The notes under the pieces: model-generated | Databases searched by the model: none | Seen by the model: only the letters and a program-made list of their open reading frames with translations | Told to the model about the DNA's origin: nothing | Program-made: the position numbers and the translations under genes | DNA from: JALYRV01 sp035512575 | GTDB taxonomy: Bacteria; Acidobacteriota; Vicinamibacteria; Vicinamibacterales; SCN-69-37 | Direction: 5' to 3' | NCBI GenBank assembly: GCA_035512575.1 | Contig: DATKDT010000136.1 | Coordinates: forward strand, 1 to 46,878 | DNA length: 46,878 bases | Shown: one piece after another, positions 24,125-32,002 of the stretch | How the letters are laid out: each line of letters starts with the position of its first letter | Position numbering within the stretch: position 1 is the stretch's first letter

Positions 24125-25489
24125 TCAGCGCGGCAGCCGCTCCGGCATGTCGGCCGTCACGTACGCAATCACCGCAATCGCCGCGGCCGCCTTCGACACC
24201 TCCGCCTTCGCGATCCGATCGATCGTGTCGGCGGGCGTATGGTGAATCGTGAAGTACTTCGTCGAGTCGCCGCTGTACGACATCGTCGGCACGCCGCCCG
24301 CCTGGGCGATGGGGCCGATGTCGGCGCCGCCGCCGCCGGGGCCGAGCGTGTCGAGGCCGAGCGGGGCGAGCAGCGTCATCACGCGCTGCATGATCGCCCT
24401 CGCGCCGGCCGACCCGGTCAATCCAATCGACGCCGGCTCGAAGATGCCCGAGTCCGACTCCAGCGCCAGCACGTGATCCTTTGCCGCCGCGGCGTGCGCC
24501 TTCAGGTACGCCGCGCCTCCGTGAATGCCGTTCTCTTCACTGGTCCACAGCACCAGGCGAATCGTCCGGCGCGGCTGCAGCCCGAGCTTCCTGATCAGAC
24601 GCGCGGCCTCCCACGTCACGATGCAGCCCACCGCATCGTCGCTCGCGCCCGTGCCGACGTCCCACGAGTCGAAGTGGCAGCCGATGAGCACGATCTCCTC
24701 CGGCTTCTCGCGTCCCCGGATCTCGCCGACGACGTTGAACGACGGTGCGTCGGCCACCGAACGCGCCTCCATCTGCAGCCGCAGCACGGTCTCGACGCCG
24801 CGGTCCTGCAGCCGCTGCAGCCTGTCGGCGTCTTCCGTCGGGATTGCGGCGGCCGGAATGCGCGGCACGCCCTCCGCGTACTGCATGATGCCGGTGTGCG
24901 GCGTGCGCAGGCCGGCAGGCCCGACCGCGCGCACGAGCGACGCGACGGCGCCCACCCTGGCGGCTTCCGATGCGCCGTTCGTCCGGTACGCCACGGTCGG
25001 CCCGTACGACGTGAACGGCACGTTGAAGAGGACGATGCGGCCCCTGGCCTGTGCGGCCTTCGCCTTCAGGTCCGCGAAGGACGACACCACGAGCACCGGC
25101 GCCTGAATGCCGCCGGACGGCGTGCCGACGCTGCCGCCGAGCCCGAGCATGACGATCGGCTGCTCGGCCGGGGCGATCATGTCGAGCCGCTCGTCGCCGC
25201 GAATCCAGACGGGAACGCTCACCGGCTCGAGCCGCGTCTGGAGCCCGTCCTTCTTCATCTCGCCTGCCGCCCACGCGATCGCCCGCTCGAGGTTCTTCGA
25301 TCCGGTGATGCGGTGGCCGTAGGTGTCGGTGACCTCCGCCAGGCGGTTCCACCCGAAGTCCGTTGCCTGCGATTCCGCAATCAGTCGTGATGCCGGAGTC
25401 CGATAGGCGTCGAGCCAGTCCTGGGCATGCGGCTGTGCCGTGGCGAACACGGCCATGACGGCCAGGGCGGAAATGAGCACGCTTCGCAT
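24125..25489 (-). CDS. Exported M28 metallopeptidase, carboxypeptidase Q-like
   Basis: A 454-residue protein with a signal peptide (MRSVLISALAVMAVFATAQPHAQ). The N-terminal region has the PGCP/carboxypeptidase Q pattern TDTYGHRITGSKNLERAI, then a PA domain insert, then the M28 core: IGCHFDSWDVGTGASDDAVG, WTSEENGIHGG, LALESDSG and IHHTPADTID, which together hold both zinc ligands and the catalytic Glu. Such enzymes cleave dipeptides with free ends. The ATG lies 7 nt after a consensus TATAAT on the minus strand, so the mRNA is probably leaderless. It is divergent from the small metal-binding protein gene over a shared -10 box. Confidence 0.91.
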   Translation of the reverse strand: MRSVLISALAVMAVFATAQPHAQDWLDAYRTPASRLIAESQATDFGWNRLAEVTDTYGHRITGSKNLERAIAWAAGEMKKDGLQTRLEPVSVPVWIRGDERLDMIAPAEQPIVMLGLGGSVGTPSGGIQAPVLVVSSFADLKAKAAQARGRIVLFNVPFTSYGPTVAYRTNGASEAARVGAVASLVRAVGPAGLRTPHTGIMQYAEGVPRIPAAAIPTEDADRLQRLQDRGVETVLRLQMEARSVADAPSFNVVGEIRGREKPEEIVLIGCHFDSWDVGTGASDDAVGCIVTWEAARLIRKLGLQPRRTIRLVLWTSEENGIHGGAAYLKAHAAAAKDHVLALESDSGIFEPASIGLTGSAGARAIMQRVMTLLAPLGLDTLGPGGGGADIGPIAQAGGVPTMSYSGDSTKYFTIHHTPADTIDRIAKAEVSKAAAAIAVIAYVTADMPERLPR

Positions 25490-25510
25490 GGCGTGAATTA
25501 TAGTGAGCGG
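25490..25510. promoter_or_regulatory. Shared bidirectional -10 box between divergent leaderless genes
   Basis: The 21-bp gap contains ATTATAGT. On the minus strand it reads TATAAT (25497-25502), 7 nt before ATG 25489. On the plus strand it reads TATAGT (25499-25504), 6 nt before GTG 25511. The arrangement and the 21-bp gap are the same as at 5919-5939. Confidence 0.6.
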
Positions 25511-25867
25511 GTGGGGTTCCTGACTGGACGTGTGCCGCGCGCCGCGCTCGCCTGGCTCGTGTCAGCCGCGATGCTCTTCGCGTCGGCCGGCCCGCTCGTG
25601 TCGGGCCATCTGGCTGTCGACCAGGAGTGCGCGCCCGCGGTTGTCGAGCACGACCATGATGCCCACCGCCTCGGCAAGGCGCCCGCTGACGCACCGGATC
25701 ACTGCGCCGCGTGCCACCTGACGCGCACCGCGCGTGACACCTCGAGGGCGCCTGCGCTTGCCCTCGGCATTCTCCTGCCCGAGCTCACGGCCGAGCCGGC
25801 TCAAGCCGCACCGCGCCGCGTCGATCTCCGCGCCGACGTCACGAGGGGTCCTCCCGTCTCTCACTAG
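25511..25867 (+). CDS. Small exported His/Cys protein upstream of a TonB receptor
   Basis: I choose GTG 25511, directly after the -10 box, because the frame further upstream runs back through the divergent gene. The 118-residue product has a signal peptide (about residues 1-33), then two possible metal sites: VVEHDHDAHR and DHCAACHLTR. The second looks like a haem c CxxCH motif, but in such a short protein a transition-metal site is as likely. Small proteins of this style often precede outer-membrane metal receptors. Here the next gene is a ZnuD-like receptor on the same strand, so a role in periplasmic metal handling is a reasonable inference. Confidence 0.65.
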   Translation: MGFLTGRVPRAALAWLVSAAMLFASAGPLVSGHLAVDQECAPAVVEHDHDAHRLGKAPADAPDHCAACHLTRTARDTSRAPALALGILLPELTAEPAQAAPRRVDLRADVTRGPPVSH

Positions 25868-25922
25868 CTCGAAAGTTCGAAGTTCGAAGTTCGAAGTTCG
25901 GAGTTCGGAGTTCGGAGTTTGC
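25868..25922. repeat. Micro-repeat array (GTTCGAA/GTTCGGA words)
   Basis: Seven 8-bp words, AGTTCGAA shifting to AGTTCGGA, start at the base after the TAG stop and end about 17 bp before the TonB receptor ATG. The GGAGTTCG word is the reverse complement of the CGAACTCC word at 22371-22400. Confidence 0.85.
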
Positions 25923-25938
25923 ATAGTGAGGGATATCA

Positions 25939-28254
25939 ATGGTCCGGCTTGTTTACGCATTTCTCATTCTCACTTTCACGTCCGCGCCCGCCTGGGCGCA
26001 GACGCCGCAGCAGGCGCCGGTCACGACCGGCAGCATCACGGGCACCGTGACGATGGAGACGGGTCAGCCGGTGCACGGCGCGCTCGTCATCATCATCGGA
26101 TCGCCGCGCACGGCGACGACCGACAACGACGGCGCCTTCACCGTGCCGGCCGTCGCGCCCGGCACGTACGAGGTCATCGCGCAGCGCGAGCATCTGACCA
26201 CCGGCCGTCAGGCGGTGACCGTCACCGCCGGCCAGCCGGCGACCGTCCACTTCAAGCTGTCGCTCGAGGCGCTGCACGAGGAAGTCGTCGTGACGGCCAG
26301 CGCGACGGGCCAGACGACGACGTTCGAGTCGTTCAACTCGATCACGAGTCTCGACACCGTGGAGATCGCGAAGAACATGGGCACGTCACTGGCCGATGTA
26401 CTCGAAGGACACGCCGGCATCGCGAAGCGATCGTTCGGGCCGGGATCGGCCCGGCCGATCATCCGCGGCTTCGACGGCGACCGCGTGCTCATCATGCAGG
26501 ACGGCGTGCGCACCGGCGATCTCTCGAGCCAGTCGGCTGACCACGGCACGTCGATCGACGCGGCGAGCCTGCAGCGGATCGAAGTCGTGAAGGGCCCGGC
26601 CACGCTCCTCTATGGCAGCAACGCGCTCGGCGGCGTCGTCAATGCGATCACGCCGCAGGAAGCATTCCGGCAGTCGCCGTTCTCGGGCCTGCTCGGCAGC
26701 GTCACGCTCGACGGCGGCACGGCCAACGCGCAGGCGGGCGGCAACGGCTCGGTGCAGTGGGGCAACGGCAGCTGGATGCTGTGGGGCAACGGCGGCGCGC
26801 GGCGCAGCGGCGACTACGACACGCCCATCGGGAAAATCGAGAACTCGAAGACGCGCCTCGGCAACGCCGGCGGCGGTGTCGGCTGGGCGGGCCCGCGCGG
26901 CTTCTTCAGCCTGGGCGCGAAGTACGAGGACTCGCGCTTCGGCGTGCCGTTTGCCGGCGAGTTCCACCATCACGACGAGGAGGAAGAGGAGGAAGGCGTG
27001 CACGACGAGGAGGAGGCCTTCGTCGATCTCGCGTCGGACCGCCTCGATCTGCGCCTCGATGCCGGCCTGCAGAACATGCAGGGACGGTTCATCGACACGG
27101 CGCGCGTCATCGTCAGCTTCCTCGACTATCAGCACCGCGAGATCGAGATCGACGGGCCGGTCGAGGAGATCGGCACGACGTTCAACAACAACGTCTTCAG
27201 CGTGCGCGGCGAGCTGCTGCAGAAGCAGGTGGGGCGGCTGAGCGGCCGCATGGGCGTCGAGACGTTCTTCCGCGACTACGAAGCGGTGGGCGAAGAGGCG
27301 CTCGCGCCCGCGACGCGCCAGACGTCACTTGCCGGCTTCATTTACGAGGAAGCCGGGTTCGGCCGTCTTCGCCTGCAGTTCGGCGCGCGCGTCGAGCGCA
27401 ACGCCTACGACGTGGACGCGCGGCCCGGCGTTGACGAGGACCACGACGTGTGTATTGCGATCGTGGGCGGCTGTCCGCCGGCGGTGCGCAACCGCGATTT
27501 CACGGGCGTGTCCGGATCGGCCGGCGTGCACGTCGATCTGAACGGCAACGCGGCGATCGTCGCGAACGTCTCGCGCGCGTCGCGCGCGCCGGCGCTCGAG
27601 GAGCTCTACAACTTCGGCCCGCACATCGGCAACCTGGCGTTCGAGGTGGGCAACCCGAAGCTGGGTACCGAGAACACGCTCGGCTTCGATCTGAGCCTGC
27701 GCGGGCGCGGGGCGAAGGCAAACGGCGAGATCAACTTCTACACCTACGAGATCGGCGATTTCGTCTTCCTCGACGTGCAGGACGTCGAGATCGACGGGCT
27801 GCGGCTCGCGGCGTTCCAGCAGGCCGACAGCCGGTTCAGCGGCATGGACGCCTCGGCGCACGTGGAAGTGGCACCGTGGCTGCACGTCAACGCCGATCTG
27901 GGCCTGGTGCGCGCGCGCCTGACGGACACCAGCGAGCACCTGCCGCGCATTCCGCCGCTGCAGGCGCGCGTGGAGCTGGAGATTCCGTGGCGGCAGCTCA
28001 CGGTGTCGCCGGAAGTGGTCTTCACGTCGGATCAGCGCCGCGTCTTCCGCGACGAGACGCCGACCGGTGGTTCAACCGTGTTCAACGTCAGCGCGATGTA
28101 CGTGCTCGGCCAGCAGCACCTCACGCACATCTTCACGCTGCAGGGCTACAACCTCACGAACGAGGAGTACCGCCTGCACACGTCGTTCATCAAGGACCTG
28201 GCGCCGGAGATGGGGCGTGGAGTCAAGGCTACGTACTCGGTCAAGTTCTTTTGA
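25939..28254 (+). CDS. TonB-dependent outer-membrane receptor, ZnuD-like (probable zinc uptake)
   Basis: A 771-residue receptor with a signal peptide (VRLVYAFLILTFTSAPAWAQ), a CarboxypepD_reg-like domain (residues 31-105: GSITGTVTMETGQPVHGALV), a TonB-box-like EEVVVTASA, a plug (LEGHAGIAKRSFG...VVKGPATLLYGSNALGG) and a 22-strand barrel. It ends in VKFF, the usual aromatic C-terminus. An extracellular loop near residues 343-360 is very acidic and histidine-rich (FHHHDEEEEEEGVHDEEE). Another loop has two cysteines (DVCIAIVGGCPP). His/Asp-rich and Cys-pair loops characterise ZnuD-type zinc receptors, so zinc is the best guess; other divalent metals cannot be excluded. Confidence 0.88.
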   Translation: MVRLVYAFLILTFTSAPAWAQTPQQAPVTTGSITGTVTMETGQPVHGALVIIIGSPRTATTDNDGAFTVPAVAPGTYEVIAQREHLTTGRQAVTVTAGQPATVHFKLSLEALHEEVVVTASATGQTTTFESFNSITSLDTVEIAKNMGTSLADVLEGHAGIAKRSFGPGSARPIIRGFDGDRVLIMQDGVRTGDLSSQSADHGTSIDAASLQRIEVVKGPATLLYGSNALGGVVNAITPQEAFRQSPFSGLLGSVTLDGGTANAQAGGNGSVQWGNGSWMLWGNGGARRSGDYDTPIGKIENSKTRLGNAGGGVGWAGPRGFFSLGAKYEDSRFGVPFAGEFHHHDEEEEEEGVHDEEEAFVDLASDRLDLRLDAGLQNMQGRFIDTARVIVSFLDYQHREIEIDGPVEEIGTTFNNNVFSVRGELLQKQVGRLSGRMGVETFFRDYEAVGEEALAPATRQTSLAGFIYEEAGFGRLRLQFGARVERNAYDVDARPGVDEDHDVCIAIVGGCPPAVRNRDFTGVSGSAGVHVDLNGNAAIVANVSRASRAPALEELYNFGPHIGNLAFEVGNPKLGTENTLGFDLSLRGRGAKANGEINFYTYEIGDFVFLDVQDVEIDGLRLAAFQQADSRFSGMDASAHVEVAPWLHVNADLGLVRARLTDTSEHLPRIPPLQARVELEIPWRQLTVSPEVVFTSDQRRVFRDETPTGGSTVFNVSAMYVLGQQHLTHIFTLQGYNLTNEEYRLHTSFIKDLAPEMGRGVKATYSVKFF

Positions 28255-28969
28255 CACTGTTAAAGACGAAAGACTGAAGACTCAAGACCAAAGGCAAGAT
28301 CCAAGACAAAAGACTCAAGAGGCCGCCGGCGCCTCTTGGGTCTTTTGTCTTTTGTCTTCCCTTTAGTCTTGAGTCTTCAGTCTTTCGTCTTAATGCGATC
28401 TCGATCACCTCAGCCATCCTTCGGTATCCGTCGATATCGGGATGCAGTCCGTCGGGTGAGCCGCGGAGCAGGTCGGGGTTGTCGTCGCGCGCGGCGGCGG
28501 CGCGGGTGTCGGCGAACGTGATGCTGACGTCGCGGTCCGCTTCGGCGCGAATCCACGCGTTGATCGCCTGCATCGCCGCGTTCTGCTCCGGCGTCGCGGT
28601 GTTGTAGGGAACGATCGACCCGGCCACGACGGGAATGCGCGCGGCGGCGGCGAGGTCGTACATCGCGCGCAGCTCGCGCGTCACGTGCTCCACGGACCGC
28701 CCCTGATAGACGTCGTTGACCCCCGCGATGATGATGACGGCGGCGGGCTTGTCCGCGAGGACGTCGCGTTCCCAACGCGCGCGAATCTGATCGCTGCGCT
28801 CGCCGTTGACGCCGCGATTGCGCACGTCCCATTCGGGATGCGCCTGCATCAGCCAGTGCGTGAACTGGCTCCGCTCGTCGCCTTCTCCCGACGGCGGCGC
28901 CTCGACAGGCGACTTGAACAGCGGCGTCCCCGCCGTCGTCGAGTCGCCGAGCGCGGCGATCGTAGTCAT
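28241..28969 (-). CDS. SGNH/GDSL hydrolase with a repeat-derived C-terminus
   Basis: The N-terminal 190 residues form a normal SGNH hydrolase: block I AALGDSTTAG (nucleophile Ser), the glycine in RNRGVNGERSD, block III AGVNDVYQG (Asn) and block V DGLHPDIDGYRR (Asp and His). Members are lipases, carbohydrate esterases or arylesterases. After EIAL the last 50 or so residues (RRKTEDSRLKGRQKTKD onward, then LLSLLSWILPLVLSLQSF) are a translation of the family-A palindrome at 28258-28393. The gene stops only inside the 3' end of the convergent TonB gene. The native stop seems to have been lost when the element arose; the tail is hydrophobic and its effect is unknown. Confidence 0.85.
   Translation of the reverse strand: MTTIAALGDSTTAGTPLFKSPVEAPPSGEGDERSQFTHWLMQAHPEWDVRNRGVNGERSDQIRARWERDVLADKPAAVIIIAGVNDVYQGRSVEHVTRELRAMYDLAAAARIPVVAGSIVPYNTATPEQNAAMQAINAWIRAEADRDVSITFADTRAAAARDDNPDLLRGSPDGLHPDIDGYRRMAEVIEIALRRKTEDSRLKGRQKTKDPRGAGGLLSLLSWILPLVLSLQSFVFNSVKRT
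28258..28393. repeat. Family-A heptamer palindrome between convergent genes
   Basis: Two arms of about 63 bp of AAGACTC/AAAGACA words face each other across a short GC loop (GGCCGCCGGCGCC region). Both outer ends carry AAGACGAAAGACTGAAGACT, identical to the arms at 276-344 and 756-811. It lies at the junction of the TonB and SGNH genes and could form a long hairpin in either transcript. Confidence 0.9.
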
Positions 28970-28989
28970 GCCGGAGCTAAAGCTCCGGC
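28970..28989. repeat. 20-bp palindrome, second copy of the GCCGGAGCT family
   Basis: GCCGGAGCTAAAGCTCCGGC starts right next to the SGNH ATG and contains the TAG stop of the M19 gene (28977-28979, minus strand). It differs from the copy at 20063-20082 only at the central base pairs. The gap between the two genes is therefore just this element. Confidence 0.85.
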
Positions 28990-30254
28990 CTGCCTTTCTC
29001 TGACGAAGGTTCTCGCTGCTTTTGAAGGCGCGCGGCCACGTCCTCGGCCTTGCGCATCACGCGCAGCATGTTGAGCCCCAGGATCTTCTTCACGTCCTCG
29101 TCCGTGTAGCCGCGGCGGAGGAGCTCGGCCGTGAGGGCGGGGTAGGTCGAGACATCCTCGAGCCCCTTCGGCACGGTCGTGATGCCGTCGAAATCGCCGC
29201 CGATGCCGACGTGGTCGATGCCCGCCACTTTGCGGATGTGATCGATGTGGTCGGCAACCTGCGACAGCGTCGCGGCCGGCACGGGATTCGCCGCGCGCCA
29301 CGCGTCGATACCTTTCGTAACGTGCTCGTCCGTTGCGCCCGGCACCGCGCGCAGCCGCGCGCGCTCGGCCGTCTCGCGCCTGCCGCGTTCCGCAATCTCC
29401 TCGGAGACGAAGCCGGGCACGAACGTGACCATGACGATGCCGTCCTTTTTCGGGAGGTCGCGGAGGATGCCGTCGGGCACGTTGCGCGGGACGTTGGTGA
29501 CGCCCTTCGCCGACGAGTGCGAGAAGATCACGGGCGCGTCGCTGACGCGGATGGCGTCGGCCATCGTCTCGGGCGACACGTGGCTGAGATCCACCATCAT
29601 GCCCAGCCAGTTCATCTCGCGGACGACCGTTTCGCCGAACGGCGTGAGGCCACCGTGCATCGGCGCCACGCTCGCCGAGTCGGCCCACGGCGTGTGATCG
29701 TTGTGCGTGATCGTCATGTAGCGCGCGCCCAGCCTGTGGAACATCCGCAGCGCGCCGAGCGAGCTGTCGATGGAGTGGCCGCCCTCCATGCCGATCAGCG
29801 AGGCGATCTTGCCCTTCGCGAAGATGCGCTCGATGTCGCCGGCGGTGAGCGCGAGCTCGAAGACGTCCGGATACGTGCGCATCATGCGGTGCACGATGTC
29901 GATCTGCTCGAGCGTGGCGGTGACGGCGGCCTGGCCCTGCAGCGACGCCGGCACGTAGACCGACCAGAACTGCGCGCCGACGCCGCCGGCGCGGAGCCGC
30001 GCGATGTCGGTGTGGCCGTCAACGGGCTTCGACAAGTCGCGGGCGTCGACGTCGCCGCCCGATTTTTCGCGGACCTCCCACGGGAAGTCGTTGTGCCCGT
30101 CGATGAGCGGCACCTGCGTGTGGAGTGCGCGCGCGCGCTCGAGGAGCGCAGGCGAAGCCTGCGACTCCGGGGCAGACATGTTGGACGCGGAGGGCTGCTG
30201 CGCGCCCGCCGTGACGGCAGCGGCCGAGAGAATGAAGGTCATGAGATATCGCAT
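28977..30254 (-). CDS. Exported membrane dipeptidase (peptidase M19)
   Basis: A 425-residue protein with a signal peptide (RYLMTFILSAAAVTAGAQ) and all M19 renal-dipeptidase motifs: LIDGHNDFPW (two zinc ligands), IGMEGGHS (bridging Glu), YMTITHNDHTPWADS, MVDLSHVS and VIFSHSSAKG (two His ligands) and HVGIGGDFDG (Asp). Members hydrolyse dipeptides, including ones with a C-terminal D-residue, in the periplasm or on the membrane. Its short tail EKGRPEL ends in a stop inside the 20-bp palindrome. The ATG lies only 20 bp from the ATG of the divergent M20 gene. Confidence 0.92.
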   Translation of the reverse strand: MRYLMTFILSAAAVTAGAQQPSASNMSAPESQASPALLERARALHTQVPLIDGHNDFPWEVREKSGGDVDARDLSKPVDGHTDIARLRAGGVGAQFWSVYVPASLQGQAAVTATLEQIDIVHRMMRTYPDVFELALTAGDIERIFAKGKIASLIGMEGGHSIDSSLGALRMFHRLGARYMTITHNDHTPWADSASVAPMHGGLTPFGETVVREMNWLGMMVDLSHVSPETMADAIRVSDAPVIFSHSSAKGVTNVPRNVPDGILRDLPKKDGIVMVTFVPGFVSEEIAERGRRETAERARLRAVPGATDEHVTKGIDAWRAANPVPAATLSQVADHIDHIRKVAGIDHVGIGGDFDGITTVPKGLEDVSTYPALTAELLRRGYTDEDVKKILGLNMLRVMRKAEDVAARLQKQREPSSEKGRPEL

Positions 30255-30274
30255 TCGGCTATCCTTTGGCGATT
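30255..30274. promoter_or_regulatory. 20-bp divergent promoter gap between M19 and M20 genes
   Basis: TATCCT (30260-30265) is a -10-like hexamer 9 nt before ATG 30275. On the minus strand AAGGAT (30266-30261) is a weaker match 6 nt before ATG 30254. Spacing copies the two 21-bp divergent gaps at 5919 and 25490. Confidence 0.4.
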
Positions 30275-31570
30275 ATGACACCGCTCCGTCTCACGCTGGC
30301 CCTGGCTGCCGTCCTCGCCGCCGCGGGGCCGGCGGCCGCGCAGACCCTTGCCGTGCCCCAGGCCGTGCGCGATCGCATCGATCGCGACGCGCGCGAGATC
30401 CATCCCGCGATCACCGAGGTGCGCCGCGACATCCACCGCCATCCCGAGCTCGGGTTCCGCGAGACGCGCACGGCCGCGCTCGTCGCCGAGCGGCTGAAGG
30501 CACTGGGCTATGAGGTGCGCACGGGCGTCGGCGTCACCGGCGTCGTCGGCGTGCTCAGGGGCGGGAAGCCGGGGCCGGTCGTCGCCATCCGCGCCGACAT
30601 GGACGCGCTACCGATTCCCGAGCTGATCGACGTGCCGTACAAGTCGACGGTGCCCAACGTGAAGCACGCGTGCGGGCACGACGCGCACACCGCGATGACG
30701 CTGGGCGTCGCCGAGATTTTCAGCCGCATGCGCGCCGACCTGCCGGGCACGGTCAAGTTCCTGTTCCAGCCGGCGGAGGAGGGCGATCCGGAAGGCGGCC
30801 GCACCGGCGCGCTGCGCATGCTCGACGACAAGGCGTTCGAGGATCCGGCGCCGGCGGCCATCTTCGGCATGCATGTGATGCCGACGCTGGAAGTCGGCCA
30901 GCTGGGCGCGAACATCGGACCGGCGATGGCGAGCAGCGATCGCTTCACGGTGACGATCACCGGAAAGAAGACGCACGGCGCCTATCCGCACACGGGCATC
31001 GATCCGGTGCCGATTGCCGCGCAGGTCATCATGGCGCTGCAGACGATTCCCAGCCGCCAGATCGACGCGCAGAAGCCCACCGTCGTCACCGTCGGCATCG
31101 TCCAGGGCGGCAACCGCTTCAACATCGTGGCCGACGAGGTGTCGCTGACCGGCACCGTGCGGTCGCTCGACACCGAGGGGCCGTCCATCGTGAAGGGAAA
31201 GATGGACGCCATCGTGAAGGGCATCACCTCGAGCTTCGGGGCGACGTACACGCTGGAGTATGAGGAAGGGGCGCCCGTGACCTTCAACGACCCGGCGCTG
31301 GCCAGAGCGTCGCTGCCCGCGCTCGAGGCAACGGCTGGCCCGGGCAAGGTGCTGTCGCCGCCGGCCCAGATGGGGGCCGAGGATTTCGCCTATTTCCAGC
31401 AGCGGGTGCCCGGCTTCTATTTTTTTGTGGGGGTGGCCAACCCGGCCCGGAACATCACGGCCATGGTCCATACCGAGTATTTCGACATTGATGAGGCGGC
31501 GCTGGGGGTGGGGATGCGGGCCATGGCCACGGCGGTGGCCGACTACTTATATCGGGCATCCCGGCAATAA
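30275..31570 (+). CDS. Exported M20 family amidohydrolase/peptidase
   Basis: ATG 30275 begins a signal peptide (TPLRLTLALAAVLAAAGPAAAQ). The 431-residue protein has the M20D pattern of N-acyl-amino-acid amidohydrolases: DIHRHPELGF, VAIRADMDALPIPE, VKHACGHDAHTAM (metal ligands), FLFQPAEEGDPEGG (catalytic Glu), IFGMHVMPTLEVG, and the late ligand in ITAMVHTEYFDIDE. Substrates in this group include hippurate, N-acetyl amino acids and indole-acetyl amino acids. Most close relatives are cytoplasmic, so the signal peptide suggests periplasmic use on diffusible N-acyl amino acids or small peptides. It is divergently paired with the M19 dipeptidase gene. Confidence 0.9.
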   Translation: MTPLRLTLALAAVLAAAGPAAAQTLAVPQAVRDRIDRDAREIHPAITEVRRDIHRHPELGFRETRTAALVAERLKALGYEVRTGVGVTGVVGVLRGGKPGPVVAIRADMDALPIPELIDVPYKSTVPNVKHACGHDAHTAMTLGVAEIFSRMRADLPGTVKFLFQPAEEGDPEGGRTGALRMLDDKAFEDPAPAAIFGMHVMPTLEVGQLGANIGPAMASSDRFTVTITGKKTHGAYPHTGIDPVPIAAQVIMALQTIPSRQIDAQKPTVVTVGIVQGGNRFNIVADEVSLTGTVRSLDTEGPSIVKGKMDAIVKGITSSFGATYTLEYEEGAPVTFNDPALARASLPALEATAGPGKVLSPPAQMGAEDFAYFQQRVPGFYFFVGVANPARNITAMVHTEYFDIDEAALGVGMRAMATAVADYLYRASRQ

Positions 31571-31576
31571 CCCTTG

Positions 31577-31582
31577 TATAGT
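31577..31582 (+). promoter_or_regulatory. Probable -10 (TATAGT) for the cold-shock protein gene
   Basis: TATAGT stands 6 nt before ATG 31589, so the transcript would start at the start codon. The mRNA would lack the long thermosensing leader known from Escherichia coli cspA. No clear -35 is seen. Confidence 0.5.
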
Positions 31583-31588
31583 GTCTGG

Positions 31589-31798
31589 ATGGCTTCTACT
31601 AACGGCACTGTCAAGCGACTCGTCAGCGACAAAGGCTTCGGCTTCGTAGCCGCGGCTGACGGCAACGAATACTTCTTCCACCAGTCATCCTGCGCGGTCC
31701 CGTTCGACCAGCTGCGCGAGGGCGACGAGGTGACTTTCGAAACGGGGCAGGGTCCGAAGGGTCCCCGGGCGGAGAACGTCAGAAAGTCCGGCTCGTAG
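31589..31798 (+). CDS. Cold-shock-domain protein (CspA family)
   Basis: A 69-residue OB-fold protein with both RNA-binding motifs: RNP1 KGFGFVAA and RNP2 EYFFHQSS. The start ASTNGTVKRLVSDKG and the end FETGQGPKGPRAENVRKSG are standard for the family, which melts secondary structure in single-stranded RNA or DNA. In-frame codons upstream would add only five residues that overlap the promoter, so ATG 31589 is preferred. The stop overlaps the GTG start of a small zinc-ribbon gene (TAGTG). Confidence 0.93.
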   Translation: MASTNGTVKRLVSDKGFGFVAAADGNEYFFHQSSCAVPFDQLREGDEVTFETGQGPKGPRAENVRKSGS

Positions 31799-31977
31799 TG
31801 CGGGAAAGGCCGCTTCCGGCGGCCGCCCCTCCTCCCATCGCCTGCCCCCGCTGCGGCTCTCGCGAGCTCACCACATCAGGAAAGCGGGAAGACGCCGCCG
31901 GCTACTGGCGATGCGGCGCCTGTGGCGAGGTCTGGAACAACGGTCGCCGCAAGACGCCCGCCCAGCGTTGGGGCTGA
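31798..31977 (+). CDS. Small zinc-ribbon protein coupled to the cold-shock gene
   Basis: GTG 31798 overlaps the stop of the cold-shock gene. The 59-residue product has two CxxC knuckles, ACPRCGS and WRCGACGEVW, 19 residues apart, the classic spacing of a rubredoxin-like or TFIIS-like zinc ribbon. A basic tail (NNGRRKTPAQRWG) follows, which could bind nucleic acid. I do not recognise a named family. Coupling to a cold-shock protein points to an accessory RNA- or transcription-related role, by inference only. It is below the size most gene callers trust, but codon pattern and overlap support it. Confidence 0.7.
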   Translation: MRERPLPAAAPPPIACPRCGSRELTTSGKREDAAGYWRCGACGEVWNNGRRKTPAQRWG

Positions 31978-32002
31978 CGCGGCGCTGAGCGCGCCTCCGC
32001 CA

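Noticed and set aside
25690..25730. CAACH in the small exported protein as proof of a c-type cytochrome
   Set aside because: One motif in a 118-residue protein next to a metal receptor, with no cytochrome maturation or electron-transfer context, is not enough.
25868..25922. Possible CRISPR array
   Set aside because: Units are 8 bp, degenerate and directly adjacent, with no spacers and no cas genes in the window. The other micro-repeat sites fail for the same reasons.
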